A stretch of DNA of 52,018 nucleotides. Source: Thoreauomyces humboldtii. Its lineage: Eukaryota; Chytridiomycota; Chytridiomycetes; Spizellomycetales; Powellomycetaceae. The notes below the pieces were generated by a model, which was not told the origin of the DNA, ran no database searches, and was given only the letters and a program-made list of their open reading frames with translations. The stretch lies in the NCBI GenBank assembly GCA_027596035.1, contig JADGJA010000063.1, positions 1 through 52,018 on the forward strand. The letters are read 5' to 3'. Positions 21,761-33,314 of the stretch are shown here, piece by piece. Position 1 is the stretch's first letter; each line of letters opens with the position of its first letter. A program made the position numbers and the translations under genes.

Positions 21761-22645
21761 CTATATGTGGGCGCTAAGCTTCTCTGCGAGCGCTTTAAGG
21801 TCCTCCTTCTCAGCTTGCTGAATAGGCCACCTGATTCCGAGACCTTCCTCCTCGTTCGGCTTGGGACTAGATGGCAGGGCATCAGTACGGAAACCATTGT
21901 ACACCTCGTCACTAGCGCAACATACATGATGTGAAAGTGAACGTGAGGCACTTCTTGATCTGTTGAAGCAATTCTGGACATCAGCATCTCGGCGTACGCT
22001 GCGGACCGTGGCCGTCGGCGCTTACGTGCTAGCTTTCCGTTGTTTTGCAGGACGTTATAGTTGGGGACGTTGAGAGCGAGAGCCACTTTCTTTGCGACCG
22101 GGAGGAGATCTGCGAGACTCGCATCGGATAGCTCATGCATGAACTGCGCGTGTTCTGAAAGTGCCATGTTAGCGTCAGCGAGAGCTCCACAGTTCCCCAT
22201 AACCCCTTCGATGTACCTTTTGGGATCACAAGCTATTATGGAGGATGTGGCGAGAGGATCAGTAAGGTCACGCTACGCCGTGGGACAATACGTTAACCCA
22301 TCTTACAGCCTGTAATGAGATGTTAGCATTTCTCGTCCCCGATATTGGTTGGCACAAGAGAACTTACATGTCCCTTGGACAAAGGCCCCACGTCAAGGAA
22401 TGCATAAGAAAGCTCTGTCTCCACAATTTTGAAGGCAGGGATAGCACCCTGTGAACATCGAGGCGCGAGTACCGTAAGTCTTCGTAGGTCGCAAAGCCAA
22501 TTCGTCGGGGAATTGGTCAGTGGCCCACCTTAACGATCTACGGTTTGTCAAAGATTCGAACGTTCAGCTTTGAAGCTCGGCAACATCCGCTCGGCAGCAT
22601 ATTGCATATCACCCGTACCTTGCAGAAGATGCAGTTAGCGGCCAT
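21761..22645 (-). CDS. HNT1: HIT-family nucleotide hydrolase with a 3-base micro-exon
   Basis: Seven exons: 22645-22619, 22448-22368, 22309-22307, 22232-22217, 22154-22026, 21959-21926, 21866-21761; 131 residues, about the size of Hint/Hnt1. It starts MAANCIFCKGAIPAFKIVET, has the FLDVGPLSKGHALVIPK strand, NYNVLQNNG, and the histidine triad HVHFHIIPKP. Family knowledge: Hnt1/HINT1 hydrolyse AMP-lysine and adenosine phosphoramidates. The third exon is just GCT (Ala), flanked by two ordinary introns: GTAAGT...TGCTAAC...TTACAG and GTAAGA...TACTGAT...AATAG. It supplies the residue that separates His from LVIPK in all family members I know. Skipping it would give KGHLVIPK, still in frame but one residue short. 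A 16-base exon follows. The gene is unusually intron-rich: six introns in 396 coding bases. Confidence 0.92.
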
Positions 22646-23191
22646 AGTAGTTGTTCTTTTCACAGCTTGTTGTCAAGGACGGTCAAGTTGACAAGTGCGC
22701 AAGATGTAGAAGACGCTACGGCAACGTGCGCGACTTCGGGTTGGAATGATAGGGTTACCGGTAGTGATAAAGTTAGGGATGGGGCCAACCCTCGCTCGTG
22801 CGCAGCACCGGCGTCAAAACCATTAGTCCCTCTCAGTCTTCCTAATAATAGCAGCAGCCCTACCCATCATGTGCAGGAAGATATGTGGTATTGGGAGAAA
22901 ATCGAGCCTCGCTCGTCTGTCGTTCCACCGCTCCCTGCCCGTACCTCAAAACCACGTCGACGATACCGTCAACGTTAAGGGTAACAGCGGAGTTCACAAC
23001 CTCTCCCCCCCTCCCCCTCCCCCCGCAAATTGACCCGGGGGTGCTCGCTACGTGCGGTATGCTCGTTCACCGGTAGCTGCTGCGACGATTCCTTGAATAT
23101 CCGTTTCCTCAGAGTTTTGGGGACAGAGCTTTCTTCTCGACGCATGAGGGATGGCGCATGTTGTGTTGAAGCGCGCAAGTAGGCACAAAAA
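22646..23191. other. Intergenic: SPC2 3' region and HNT1 promoter
   Basis: Both neighbours are on the minus strand. Contains a strong C-rich run at about 23005-23028 on the plus strand (G-rich on the transcribed strand, possible secondary structure) and a plus open frame 22667-22978 with no domain that I do not call. Confidence 0.45.
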
Positions 23192-24096
23192 TTACTCCAA
23201 TTTCATTCCACATCCGCTGACGGATGCTGCTACGTGTCTCGCCACGACCTCTGGCGCAAGACGACCCTCCACATCGAAGTAGTCTCCGAAGCTCTTCGTG
23301 AGCGTCACGACTCCCGACTGTTTCCCTGCTTTCGCATTCAGACCTCCCTTCCTCTTTACGCTCGAGATTGTGGGCACGTTCGCTTTGGCAACTCGACTTG
23401 GCGCAGCGACGGATTCGAACACAGCGGTGTAGTTTGCTGCGAAGGGCTCGTGCGTCACTCGCAGAGAAATGCGTTCATCGTATTCCTGTCATGAGCAGAG
23501 CACGTTAGTATCTCTTGCATTCGAATTCCGTGAGTTTATTTGCAGACTCACGATCCCCAGCGGGTCCTTTCTCACACCCTGAAAGACGACATTCTTCTCC
23601 ACGAACGTCGCATAGAGCATGAGGATCGAGTTGAGGGTGAAGTAAGCGATGACACATCCGAGGAGAATGAGCTTGCATTCCGGGAAGGGGACAACGTAGG
23701 AATAGACTGAAGCGTACGCCGAGAAGGCTACCGCAGCGAATCCGATCAGGAGACGAGTGTCGGTGTGCGTGTGAATCTCGGTGAACTTGAGATCTTGGAT
23801 CAAGACCTGCACGGTTCAAGGTAGGTTTAAGCAATCAAACAGAGACATAGGAAAGGAAACGCTACTAGTACCTTTTTGAAAGCATCGTCCAGCGCGTACT
23901 TCATGTCTGTTGCGTTGCTGCTGTTGACAATGACCGGTGTCGTGACTGCGAGGAAGCCCACCCCGTAGGTCAGCGATAGGAAGCCGTGGGCCGTGAATCA
24001 TTTTCAGATTCTCGTACCATAGTCCAGACAGGAAGGAGACTTTGAGTAGTCCACGACTGTCTCCTCTACCACTGTTTGCTTGTTCCTGACGCTCAT
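23192..24096 (-). CDS. SPC2: Signal peptidase complex subunit 2
   Basis: Four exons: 24096-24018, 23945-23872, 23806-23552, 23485-23192; 233 residues. Recognised from the order NATDMKYALDDAFKK, then FTEIHTHTDTRLLIGFAAVA, two membrane helices (about LLIGFAAVAFSAYASVYSYV and LILLGCVIAYFTLNSILMLY), then FVEKNVVFQGVRKDPLG, and a cytosolic C-terminal beta-rich part (SLRVTHEPFAANYTAVFESV). Family knowledge: Spc2/SPCS2 is a double-pass ER subunit with both ends cytosolic that links the peptidase to the translocon. The last intron carries a perfect TACTAAC branch (near 23513). Start MSVRNKQTVVEETVV chosen because it keeps frame to the next exon; a longer upstream frame exists but is compositionally unlike the protein. 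Confidence 0.92.
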
Positions 24097-25055
24097 TTGC
24101 GGGATCTCGATCGAGGAAGCAAAACGGCGTCGAGATGACTGAAAGGGTGTTTCGTGGCGTGTCATCAGCCCTAACCCTACTCTGCTTCTGTCGGAAAGGT
24201 ACACGTTCCACTCGCTCGATTCTGCGATTTCCTGGGATGGAAACCTGCAACCGAAGTTACCGAACCCGTTCCCACGAGAAATTCCCACGGCAAGTCTTGG
24301 GGTGGTGCGGCAAGAGGTGGTGGAAGAACATGCTGCATCTATTTCGAGCGGCTTGAAATGCCCGTTCAGGGGACTTGGAGATGGGAGGAGCCTCTTGAAA
24401 ACTAAGCATCGCCCATCCGGTGTGGTTGAAAACTTCTTACGAATGCTCCAAGATCAACAGATAAGGTGCATCTGTCTGCTTGCCGAAATCGAAACTTTCA
24501 CACGAACAGAGTGAAAAAGAGCTCTGTCTGTGTATCGAGTGTCGATGGGGCAGACCGGAGCAGACCGGTGCTGAGGCCGACGCGACCGCCGATCCTATGC
24601 CGCGCCGATTCTTTGGCCATGCCGGCAAAGAGCGGGGTCGCACACAGCAAGGGGCGGTGTTCTGGTGTCGGGCTGAGTTGGCTCTGCGGTACCGATACCC
24701 GGGGATCATGACGGAGGCATGGCTTTCGAACTTTTCGAGAGGATCAAGTGAGGCAGCATGACAAATATATCACACACACACATGCTGCGGTGGCTCTCAC
24801 GGTGACGAGGACGAACGCCTTGCCCCCCCCACACCCACCGGTCAACCCCACACGTTTCTCGCACATAAAACCCACCCGTCTCACTCACTCACACTCCTCG
24901 CTCCTCTCCTATAGAACCTCTCCTTCTTTTACATCACCTTGGGCAACGGATCTCCCCTCGCTCACTCCATACGTTTGCCGGCGAATTTCTCCACCTTTTC
25001 ACCTCCTCACCTCCCTCCCCCCCTCTTACCCCACACTCAAAGAGACGAACACATC
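24097..25055. promoter_or_regulatory. Divergent promoter of SPC2 and EGT1
   Basis: 959 bases between divergent start codons. A short (AC)n tract lies at 24769-24782. From about 24830 to 25050 the plus strand is strongly pyrimidine-rich (CCCTCCC, CTCACTCACAC), a typical long CT-rich leader for a highly expressed fungal gene, ending directly at the EGT1 ATG. No gene recognised. Confidence 0.5.
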
Positions 25056-27723
25056 ATGACCCCCGTACAACTCTCAGACCCTTCGGTGCACGCTCCCGCC
25101 GCCAACGGCAAGATGCACGTCAGCAAGACGGCCGCTGCGAAAACCTCCATAGTCGACCTGCGCGGTACTACCTCTACTTCCAATACGGATGCCAATATGA
25201 CCTCGGCCATCATCAAGGCTCTTTCTCAAAAATCCGTCGTCTTCCCGCAACACGGCAAAAAGGATACCCTCGTTCGGTCCATTCCCACCATGGTGCTGTA
25301 CGACGATCGAGGGCTCGAGATCTTCGACAAGATCACGTACGTGCCTGACTACTACCTCACCGAGGCAGAGATCGATGTGCTCAAGAATCACGCCGATCAC
25401 TGCATCGCCAAAGTGGCCCGCGACGGTAGCGTCCTGGTCGAACTCGGATGCGGTGCCATGCGAAAGACAAAGTACATCCTCGAAGCGATCGAGAAGCAGC
25501 AGCTCAAGAACGTTACGTACTACGCTGTTGACCTGTCAGAGTCGTCATTGCGAGAGTCCCTCGGTCCCTTGACCGAAGCCTTTCCCAGCATCAAGTTTGT
25601 TGGACTCCTCGGATGCTACGAGGACTCTGTCGAGTACATTGCTCGGACCATCCCTGACGATGTCCTCAAGACATATCTCTGGCTCGGAAGCTCCATCGGC
25701 AACCTCAACCGCACTGAGGCAGCCACCTTTCTTCGTCAGATCTGTGACAAGGGCATGAACGTTGGCGATACATTTCTCTGCGGAATCGACCGTCGCAACG
25801 ACCCAGACGTCGTAGGCTTGGCTTACAACGACAGGCAGGGCGTAACTCGCGATTTCATTCTGAACGGACTTGATCACGTCAACCGCATCTTTGGCCGCAA
25901 AGTCATCGACCGGGAAGGCTTTGAATACGTGTCCATCTACAACGATGTCGAAGGACGACACGAGGCCTATTACAGGTCCCTCAGGCAGCAGGCTGTCGGA
26001 GGGCCTTCCTCCACTTCCGCGGGCGAAAGTGCAGGCGAAACCTCATTCAGCGTTGTCCTCGAGGAAGGCGAGATCCTTAACGTCGAGTACAGTTACAAGT
26101 ATTCGAAAGAGGAGGTTGACGAGCTCGTCGACTCGGCTCGCTTTTACAACGTCGGCAAGTACACTGACAGCCGACAGATGTACGATCTTCATCTGTTTTC
26201 CAAGCCACCGTTCTTCTTCGAGAAGGCTTCCAAGGACCGGCCTGCCGTTCCCACGACTCAGGAATGGGAACAGCTCTGGACCGCTTGGGACACAGTCACG
26301 GGGACCATGATACCCCCGGCCGCGCATCTTGCTCGACCGATTTCTCTCCGTCACCCTTTCATCTTCTACCTCGGCCACATCCCCGCCTTCTTGGATATCC
26401 AGCTGTCGAGGGCTGAGAATTCTGCGTTCACATCGCCCCAATCCTACACCCGGATATTCGAGCGTGGTATTGGTGCGTTCCAACCGTCGTCATCTTGTCT
26501 CGCGCAACTTTGTTATTGACCCATTTCATCACAGATCCCGACCTGGAGAACCCGGAAATCTGCCATACGCATTCCGAGGTTCCCGATGAGTGGCCCAGTG
26601 TCCACGAGGTGCTTGACTACAAGTCTCGCGTTCGGGATCGGCTTCGCAAAGTTTTGGCCGCCCACGAACTCAACCCTGACAGCGTAGCCAAGCGCGTTCG
26701 ACGCGTCCTGTGGATGTGTTACGAACATGAGGCAATGCATCTTGAAACTCTTCTCTATATGCTCGTACAGAGTCCTACCACCTTGCCGCCAAACGGTGTT
26801 CTCGAACCCATTCCAAGCCACGCCGAACCCGAACCCGTCCGCATGGTTCGCGTGCAGGATGCTTCTATCGTCCAAACCGGCATCAACGATCCGGAGTCGG
26901 ATGATTTCGCGGCCGACAGAAATGTTCCTCCTGCTTACGGATGGGACAACGAGAAGCCCGTTCGCGACCTCCCTGCCCCGGCGCCCTACGAGATCCAATC
27001 TCGCATGGTCACCATCTCCGAATACGTGGCTTACCTCGACCAGGTTCAGGATCGATGGAACGACGTGGACCTCATCCCGGCGAGCTGGGGTTCCCTCGGT
27101 TCCTCGACTCCCCCGACCCCGGGTTCCTCCCCGAACGGAAGCACATCCCACTCGACGGCTCGGGGATCCGCTCGTTTCGGTCTCAAGACTCCCTTCGGTA
27201 TTCGTCCTCTGGACCATTTCCGAGCCAGTCCCGTGTCGCTGTCGTACAACCAGGCGTTCAAGTATGCTTGCGTCCAAGGCATGCGACTCCCCAGTGAAAA
27301 CGAGCTGAGGACCGTGAGGAGGAGTGGGATCCGTAAGTCCGGTCACTACGGGTTCGCGAGTTGGGTCCCCATGGGAGCCGCATCGTCGCCTGGAGAGACG
27401 GGCGTTTCGGTCGATGAGGGACTGTGGGAATGGACGAGCACCGTCTTTGATCGCTCCGACAGAGACGGTTACGTCCAGTCCGAGGTCTACCCTGGATACT
27501 CTGCTGACTTTTTGTGAGTTTGTTTTGCACATCTGGTTGACTTTTCCCGGACACCAGCTGATGCATTTTCCCCTATTCTTCTAGCGATGGAAAGCACAAC
27601 GTTGTCCTGGGGGGCTCGTGGGCGACCGTGCCTCGCATCGCGGAACGGGAGTCGCTGATCAACTGGTATCAGCGAGGGTACCCGTATGTTTTCTCCGGCT
27701 TCCGTCTTGCAAGGACACTGTAG
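25056..27723 (+). CDS. EGT1: Ergothioneine biosynthesis protein Egt1 (methyltransferase-sulfoxide synthase fusion)
   Basis: Exons 25056-26472, 26535-27513, 27585-27723; 844 residues, the usual size of fungal Egt1. The N-terminal EgtD-like half trimethylates histidine to hercynine: SAM motif LVELGCGAMRKTKYIL at about 127-142, and GLLGCYEDSVEY and LWLGSSIGNLNR further on. The C-terminal EgtB-like half joins hercynine with cysteine using iron and oxygen: a DinB-like part with LGHIPAFLDIQL and the metal motif YEHEAMHLETLLYML at about 533-547, then a formylglycine-generating-enzyme-like fold ending GGSWATVP...YPYVFSGFRLART. Both introns have good branch sites (ATTGAC; CTGATG). Family knowledge: Egt1 followed by Egt2 makes the antioxidant ergothioneine; no EGT2 is seen in this window. 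Insert of about 30 Ser/Pro/Gly residues (STPPTPGSSPNGS) in the C-terminal domain. Confidence 0.96.
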
Positions 27724-28237
27724 ATTGTAGAGACTGCCTTCTATTGAACCTTTCACCACGCATACGCATGTGGCTCTTTGGTCTTTTTTTTTGTTTTGGA
27801 CCCCTGCCCCTGCATTACAACTTTCTCTCCACTATGACGTACCTTCCAGCTGGTTGTTTTCCAGTTCATGGTCTGGGGGCAACCACTACAGGAGATCGCC
27901 AAAGCCATAGCTACTTTATCTTTCAGGGGGGTTCAATGGGCAACCACGGGGGCCGCCCGCCAGAAAATCGTTACTCTCACTGGTGTATCCATTCCGCCTC
28001 GAAAAGTTGGACAAGTTCAAGCGACGCGGTCTTGATTAACTACAACTTGTGGAACGAAGCCCAAATTGCTACATTTCTGGCGATCCAACCGTTCCGGTGT
28101 GGTTGCCCATCGCTACATCCGTCGCCAGTGAGACACAACGCGCAAAAAAGTAGCGATTCAACCAACCGGTGGAGATGCTCTGAGAACGCTGAGTTGTCCG
28201 TAATTGTGTCCGATGGTCTGTACTGCGCTCTACTGAC
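27724..28237. other. Intergenic between convergent EGT1 and mannosyltransferase
   Basis: Shared 3' region. T-rich run at 27785-27800. A plus open frame (27618-28322) crosses from the EGT1 last exon in a wrong frame and is not a gene. No repeats recognised. Confidence 0.45.
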
Positions 28238-29629
28238 TCAGAGTACTTCTCTTCGTTCGGGCGTCTGCCACTCGGCCGCCCATGCCTTCCACCTCTCGAG
28301 CTCCCTCCGCCATCTATCCTGATAAGCCCATACCCCCCACTTGACCCACGTCTTCTTGAGCTTCTCCAGATCGCACGCACATGGTCCGTACAATCCCTTT
28401 CTCTCCCTCACCTCCGGACAATGGATCCGATCGCCATGGCGATACCCAATCTCCTCAAAATAGTGTATCTCGTCCGGAGCGAGCAAGAGTCCCGCCGCGA
28501 CGGAATGGACGGGGGCGTCTCCCCACCGCTCGTAGTAGAAGTTTCCCGTGGCGTCGAGATGGGCGAAGAGATCCGAGTACCCGGGACCTCGTAACCAGGA
28601 TAGGGAGGCGATCTCGAAGTTTGACCAAAAGTGGAGACCGTTGTACGCGTCCGTTTCCTCGTCCCACATCAGTCGAAGCGTGGGTGGGATGGTCGTGATG
28701 TCGTGTCTGACCATGTAGTCCTTGATCGTTTGGGAAAGGGATGGGACGGTGGACATGAACTCTGGGACCACCATGTTGAAACCGTACTTCTTCCCGTTGT
28801 TCTGCATGTACAGGAACGGGTCGTACTGGAGGGGACAGAAGTAGTCCACGTCGGGTTCTAACTAAGGGGCGTTGGGGAGGGACGTACCTTTCTTTTAGCT
28901 CACCGATCTCGCTTTGTTAACCCGACGGTTTCCCTGGCTGTACTGGGCACTCACCCTCCAATACCACTCGAAGGGTTCGAGTAGTTCGTGCTTGAAGAAG
29001 AATCCGCTCTGAAATCGACACATGTGGTGATAGCTCTCTACTCCTCCGTATGGCACTCCCTGTCGCTGTTGCTCAGCCATGCATTCCCGCGCTTTTGTCT
29101 GGTTGACGTGAGTCGGATAACCCCAGTGTTCCGCAGGGATGAGTCCGAACGCAGCGTCGATCGGCGAGAGACGCGGCACGTCGCGCATCTCACGAAGAAA
29201 GGAGGTGACCCGGTCGCGAAAGTGCGAAGTCCATGGCTTGTCGTTCAGAAAGACATACGGGTACCGATATCTGCAGAAACGCAGCGGGGTCATTCGAATG
29301 CTCAAACTAGGGTCTCGAACGGCAATGACCTACTTGGCGTTGAAAGTAGCCTCGAAGGTCATCAGGGTATGCACCACATCCTCCACGTCCGAGTTTCTCG
29401 CCAGCACGACGATGGCAGCGTTCGCTCTCTCGCCCGGTGCCACCTCGAACCCTCCTCGTTGGTGAGCAAAGGGAGGCAGAGGACTGCTGAACAGCTGATA
29501 CTGCTTTTCCACGCGCTTGTAGAGAGCGTTTGGACCTCCGACATACGATGTCAGCATAGCGGCAACTGCCAGCAGGGCTGCTAGCAGTGACGCTGGTTTT
29601 GCAAACAGAGTGTTAGACGGTCGTTGCAA
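28238..29629 (-). CDS. Alpha-1,2-mannosyltransferase, GT15 (Kre2/Mnt1/Ktr family)
   Basis: Exons 29629-29334, 29270-28955, 28861-28238; 411 residues. Type II membrane layout: short cytosolic end, signal-anchor helix SLLAALLAVAAMLTSYVG (about 14-31), stem, lumenal catalytic domain. GT15 signatures seen: AAIVVLARNSDVEDV near the start of the domain, YRYPYVFLNDKPW, EHWGYPTHVNQTKARECM, SYHHMCRFQSGFFFKHELL, EWYWRLEPDVDYFC with the family's catalytic Glu, YGFNMV, and the C-terminal WGDAPVHSVAAGLLL. Family knowledge: Golgi enzymes extending N- and O-linked mannans with GDP-mannose. The second intron is 93 bases; acceptor TTAG at 28862-28865 was chosen because it gives WRLEPDV (the family norm is WR[VL]EP). 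A nested GTACGT lies inside that intron. Confidence 0.93.
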
Positions 29630-31136
29630 TAGACGCTGGATGCACTCGAATCGTCACCATGGCTCAACGGTCGTGGCATCACGGACGCCAAGCGAAGTCG
29701 CGGGGTAGATCGTAAGAATGCAACGTTGCAACCTGTTCCGCGGCCTGCTTCCTGACGTTTCGCTGCTCTTGCTCGCTGCTGACGGGAGTGGGAATGTGAG
29801 TGACAGAGAGTGCGGCGTAAGGGTGTCCGGATGAGGGTGAGTGGCTTGGCAGTTGCTGTGATTGTAGCGTCCGCCGCGTCGACAAGGAACAGGTGGCAGA
29901 ACGCGTTCGTTACACGACCAAAACAGCACATGCTTCCAATTGCGCAGTACAGCCTGTACTGTACATCTCGCCTTTGGCGTGAGCCGCGTGGCCCGTGGAC
30001 AGCGCAGTAACACCTGGAAGTGGCAGCGCCACAGTCCCGAGTGAATGTGCATGTATGTCGAAGAGTGTTCGACTGGGCCACCCAAGAGCCCAAGCCACTC
30101 GCAAAATCCATATAAATAGCTGGCCGGCTGGCTCGCATCCTTGTATTCTTCTCAACTCCAACATGTCACTTCATCTTGCAAGATACATCTGATGTGCTAC
30201 CTGAAATTTTGAAATGCGCTAACACATCTCTAATGATGTGTTAATTCATAAAAACTTAAGATGAAAATGACCTTCTGCCTTCCTGCATCCAGCATTCAAA
30301 GGAACTGATGCTCGAACGGACTGCCGCGGAACTCTGTTATACAACGGGAGAATAGCATGATGAGTATTGCTGGCAACTCATTTTGTAGAAAGAACACCGC
30401 GAACTCTTCACTTGGTCTGCCCTTCTCTAATGCACACGCTATTTATCAACTGCTTTCATTCATGATTTCTGGAGGTGCCTTTGTTGTTTGCTAGGTTACG
30501 GTACCGCCTGGAACTGCCTCCGTACTTTCCCCGGCAATGCAGCGACACTCTCATTCTCGCTGTACCCGTCCACCAACGATGCAAAACCGGCACCGTTGAT
30601 ATACATGTATACTGCCGATCACCCGAATCGTCCCCGTCTCGTCTTCCCGGCATGTTCAGAAGTCTGGTTGTTACGTTCAAGCAACCCATCGCGATGGGCT
30701 GAGCATTCTGAGCGCATGAGCTGCGCACAACTCTTTTTGCAGGGAGATTGCGTATTCAAGGCCAAGAACCACGAAAGCCCACACCCCTTATTTGCGATGA
30801 TAGAGCACCAGCCTCACTTTCTCCATATGCCGGATCACCGTCTTGAGCTCGGGCTTAGCCTCGATATTGGGGTTGATGACGGTACTGCTGCCGATTGGGA
30901 AGAATGATGTGCACCGCCACGGACCCCGCTTGGTGTGCATGAGCACGAACAACGAAACGGGTTGTGACTGGCAGTTTTTTGGCATTCCTCTCGCATACAT
31001 TCAGATGGCCTGCAACTCATCCCGATAGAAAGAGCATCGTTTTCATCTTCATCCGTATCCGTATCGAGTTGCTTCGCCCTCCTCTACTATAGCAGCAGTC
31101 CAACTTCAGAGGTACAACATCAGCGTCCGATTCACA
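29630..31136. other. Large intergenic region (1.5 kb), divergent promoters
   Basis: Between the starts of the mannosyltransferase (-) and the bZIP gene (+). No recognised gene. It holds two hairpin-forming palindromes, at 30185-30195 and 30220-30243, in an AT-rich patch (30190-30270). A minus-strand open frame at 30788-31000 (FFPIGSSTVINPNIEAKPEL and following) looks protein-like but I cannot name it. An ACTGTACA motif lies near 29950, about 320 bases upstream of the mannosyltransferase ATG. Confidence 0.45.
30220..30243. repeat. Perfect 9-bp inverted repeat, 6-base loop
   Basis: TAACACATC at 30220-30228 and its reverse complement GATGTGTTA at 30235-30243. A related shorter palindrome ACATCTGATGT sits at 30185-30195. 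Both share an ACATC/GATGT core, so they may be a pair of binding sites or a small hairpin; the function is unknown. Confidence 0.6.
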
Positions 31137-33141
31137 ATGTCGCTCGAAGTGCAAATCACAGCCGACGATTCGGAGGATCTCTTCAAGTCCTTCATTCATG
31201 AGGATCTTCTCGCCAGTATGCCCATAGACATGGTAGAGATGCCAGACTACATGCACGACCCCATGCTTCTCGATGCCGCGGCACTTTTCCAGCTCCCCGA
31301 TTTAACTGCGCTGAGTCCCCAAATGACGTCGGCCGACGCTTCATTCTCCCGTTCCCTTTCACCTTCCTCGCCATCCTCTGCTGCCTCCGTTCCATCCCCT
31401 GCTGCAGATTGGCTCTTAGACTTTGACGAGGTGAGAAGTCGTGGGAACCCAAGACGATTCGGCATGTTATTCTGACTGGTGGATGCTTCCTACACCGTAG
31501 CCTCTCCAGCCTCTTCATACAATCGAAGTCCCTCCAGCACGTCCGCTTCGGACTGATGTTGCTCCCTGCGCGCCAATATCGAAGTCCGTCGTGAAGGGGA
31601 AGACCCGATCTAAAAAGGTCCCTCAAGCGCCGCCCGAGTGGAAATTTATCAACTGCTCGAGCACCATCTCACCGCCGCACACTTCGAAAAGCAAAGCAGC
31701 GCCTGCGAAATGTGCCACTCAAAGGGAGAAAAGCCTCGAATGTCAGATTAAAATCGAACCAGAAAACCTCGCTCTTACACCGAAATCCATAATTCCGGGC
31801 GAGCAGACCCACCACGCGCCGGTCACCGCTCCAACACCTGTTTCACTATCCCAATCTAAACAACAGGCGATTGCTCCCGCGGAATCGTTATCTCCCATCA
31901 AACCGACTCCCGAGCAGCTGGTAGCGACCTCACTCACTCCTGCTCAAAAACACGCGGAGCGTCTTCTTCGCAACCGAGCAGCGGCTTTGGAGTCGCGAAA
32001 GCGGAAACGGGAGCAGCAGGCGCAACTGGAGGTACATTCTGCGCAGCTCAGCACAGAAAATCAGGTTCTTAGGAGCAGGATCAGTGAGCTGGAGGAGAGA
32101 AATAGGGTGCTGGAAACCGAAAACGTTACATTGCGGCAGACAATCTTCAGCGGTTTCGCTCAGTTCGAAGCCCCTCGACTGACTCGGCAGCTGAGCATTC
32201 CGTCACAACTTGCTGGAAGTATTGAGGTGCCCAACAAGAAGATCGTAAGCACCGTCTTGATGGTAAGTGGCATACCTGAAATACGTTTCTGTCGCACGCA
32301 TGATCTCTTACCTTGCGTATCATTCCTCTTTTCGCAGACGTTCTTTTTCTCCTTTGCGCTAATGTTGCTCCCTGGATTTATGACTTCCACTCCGCATCTT
32401 GGTGGTCATATCGTCGGAAAAGCGTATTCGAATGTTTCACCCTACGACGAAGTCGGAGCGAGACTGCTAGACGCACCGCCCCAGATCCTTTACCTTCCCG
32501 CATCCTCTTCCCTCGCGATCCATTCTTCCGAATCTGGTCTCGTTCCCATTCACTACTCACCAGCTTCTCGACGCGTTGAGAGCTCGCTATCCATCCCGCT
32601 TGACCGGCACTTTACCAATACCCTCGGAAGCATCTCGAGGCAGGTCGCCAGCTCCAACCTTCCCGGCGGTGCACAGCTCGCCAACTTACACGCACTGTTC
32701 GTCGAACCGACGGGGACATCGTCGCGACAATCGATGCCCAGGCGGAACGAACACTCACGGAACTCGGGTGACGGGAAACGAAAATCCTCTCAACATCACC
32801 GTCAAGATTTGCAGAACGATGATCATATCCGCGTACCGCCAGATCACGGCGTCCGCTACGAAAGCGACGGAAGCGGCGCTGAAGCTATCCCTCGCGTCAG
32901 CATCTCCGACGTCATCCACTTGCTCCCTTTCCGAGCCATTCACCCCTCCTCCCGTAAAGACTCTACCGTTGGCGGAGGTGGTCCGAAGGTGTCACTCATC
33001 GCCACGATACCCTCAAACGCCAACTCTGCGCAGGGACACGCTGAGGATGGAGGTTCCTTCCTGCAGCTTGATCTCGAAGTCATCGATGCCCGTATGGTTC
33101 GGTGGAACTTGAGCGAGAAAGACGAGGACTCGCTCGCGTGA
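31137..33141 (+). CDS. Membrane-anchored bZIP transcription factor, ATF6-like
   Basis: Exons 31137-31430, 31501-32262, 32338-33141; 619 residues (human ATF6 is 670). The N-terminal acidic region (ADDSEDLFKSFIHEDLL) is a likely activation domain. The basic region reads RLLRNRAAALESRKRKREQQ (about 248-267), followed by a leucine zipper to about 310. The second intron falls inside one hydrophobic helix that becomes contiguous only after splicing: VSTVLM joined to TFFFSFALMLLPGFM, about 346-367. The C-terminal ~250 residues would be lumenal. Near the end, DVIHLLPFRAIH, then PKVSLIATIP, then FLQLDLEVIDARMVRW match in order and spacing the conserved lumenal part of ATF6 (family knowledge: a strand pair, then a PKMSIVLP-like and a QIDCQVMDTRI-like block). 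Function in ER stress is inference. The segment about 485-540 is low-complexity and has competing frames, so an undetected intron or shift there is possible. Confidence 0.82.
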
Positions 33142-33314
33142 ACATGTTTTGGTTTCCAGGACTAACGTCTACTGTTGTTTTCCCCTCCCCATACACCCCA
33201 AGACTGTACATAGTACGGGATACTGCTTTGCTCTTTTGAAATGCATACATCATTTTTGCACCATATCAACCGGCGGCCTCCAAAAATTTGAAGTCAAGCC
33301 ATGAAGACTAGGCT

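Noticed and set aside
26513..27532. 339-codon minus-strand open frame opposite EGT1
   Set aside because: It lies entirely antisense to conserved EGT1 coding sequence and has no domain; it is a by-product of high GC3 codon use.
28868..28892. 4-base micro-exon AAAG in the mannosyltransferase second intron
   Set aside because: It would require a 30-base intron; a single 93-base intron with acceptor TTAG gives the conserved WRLEPDV directly.
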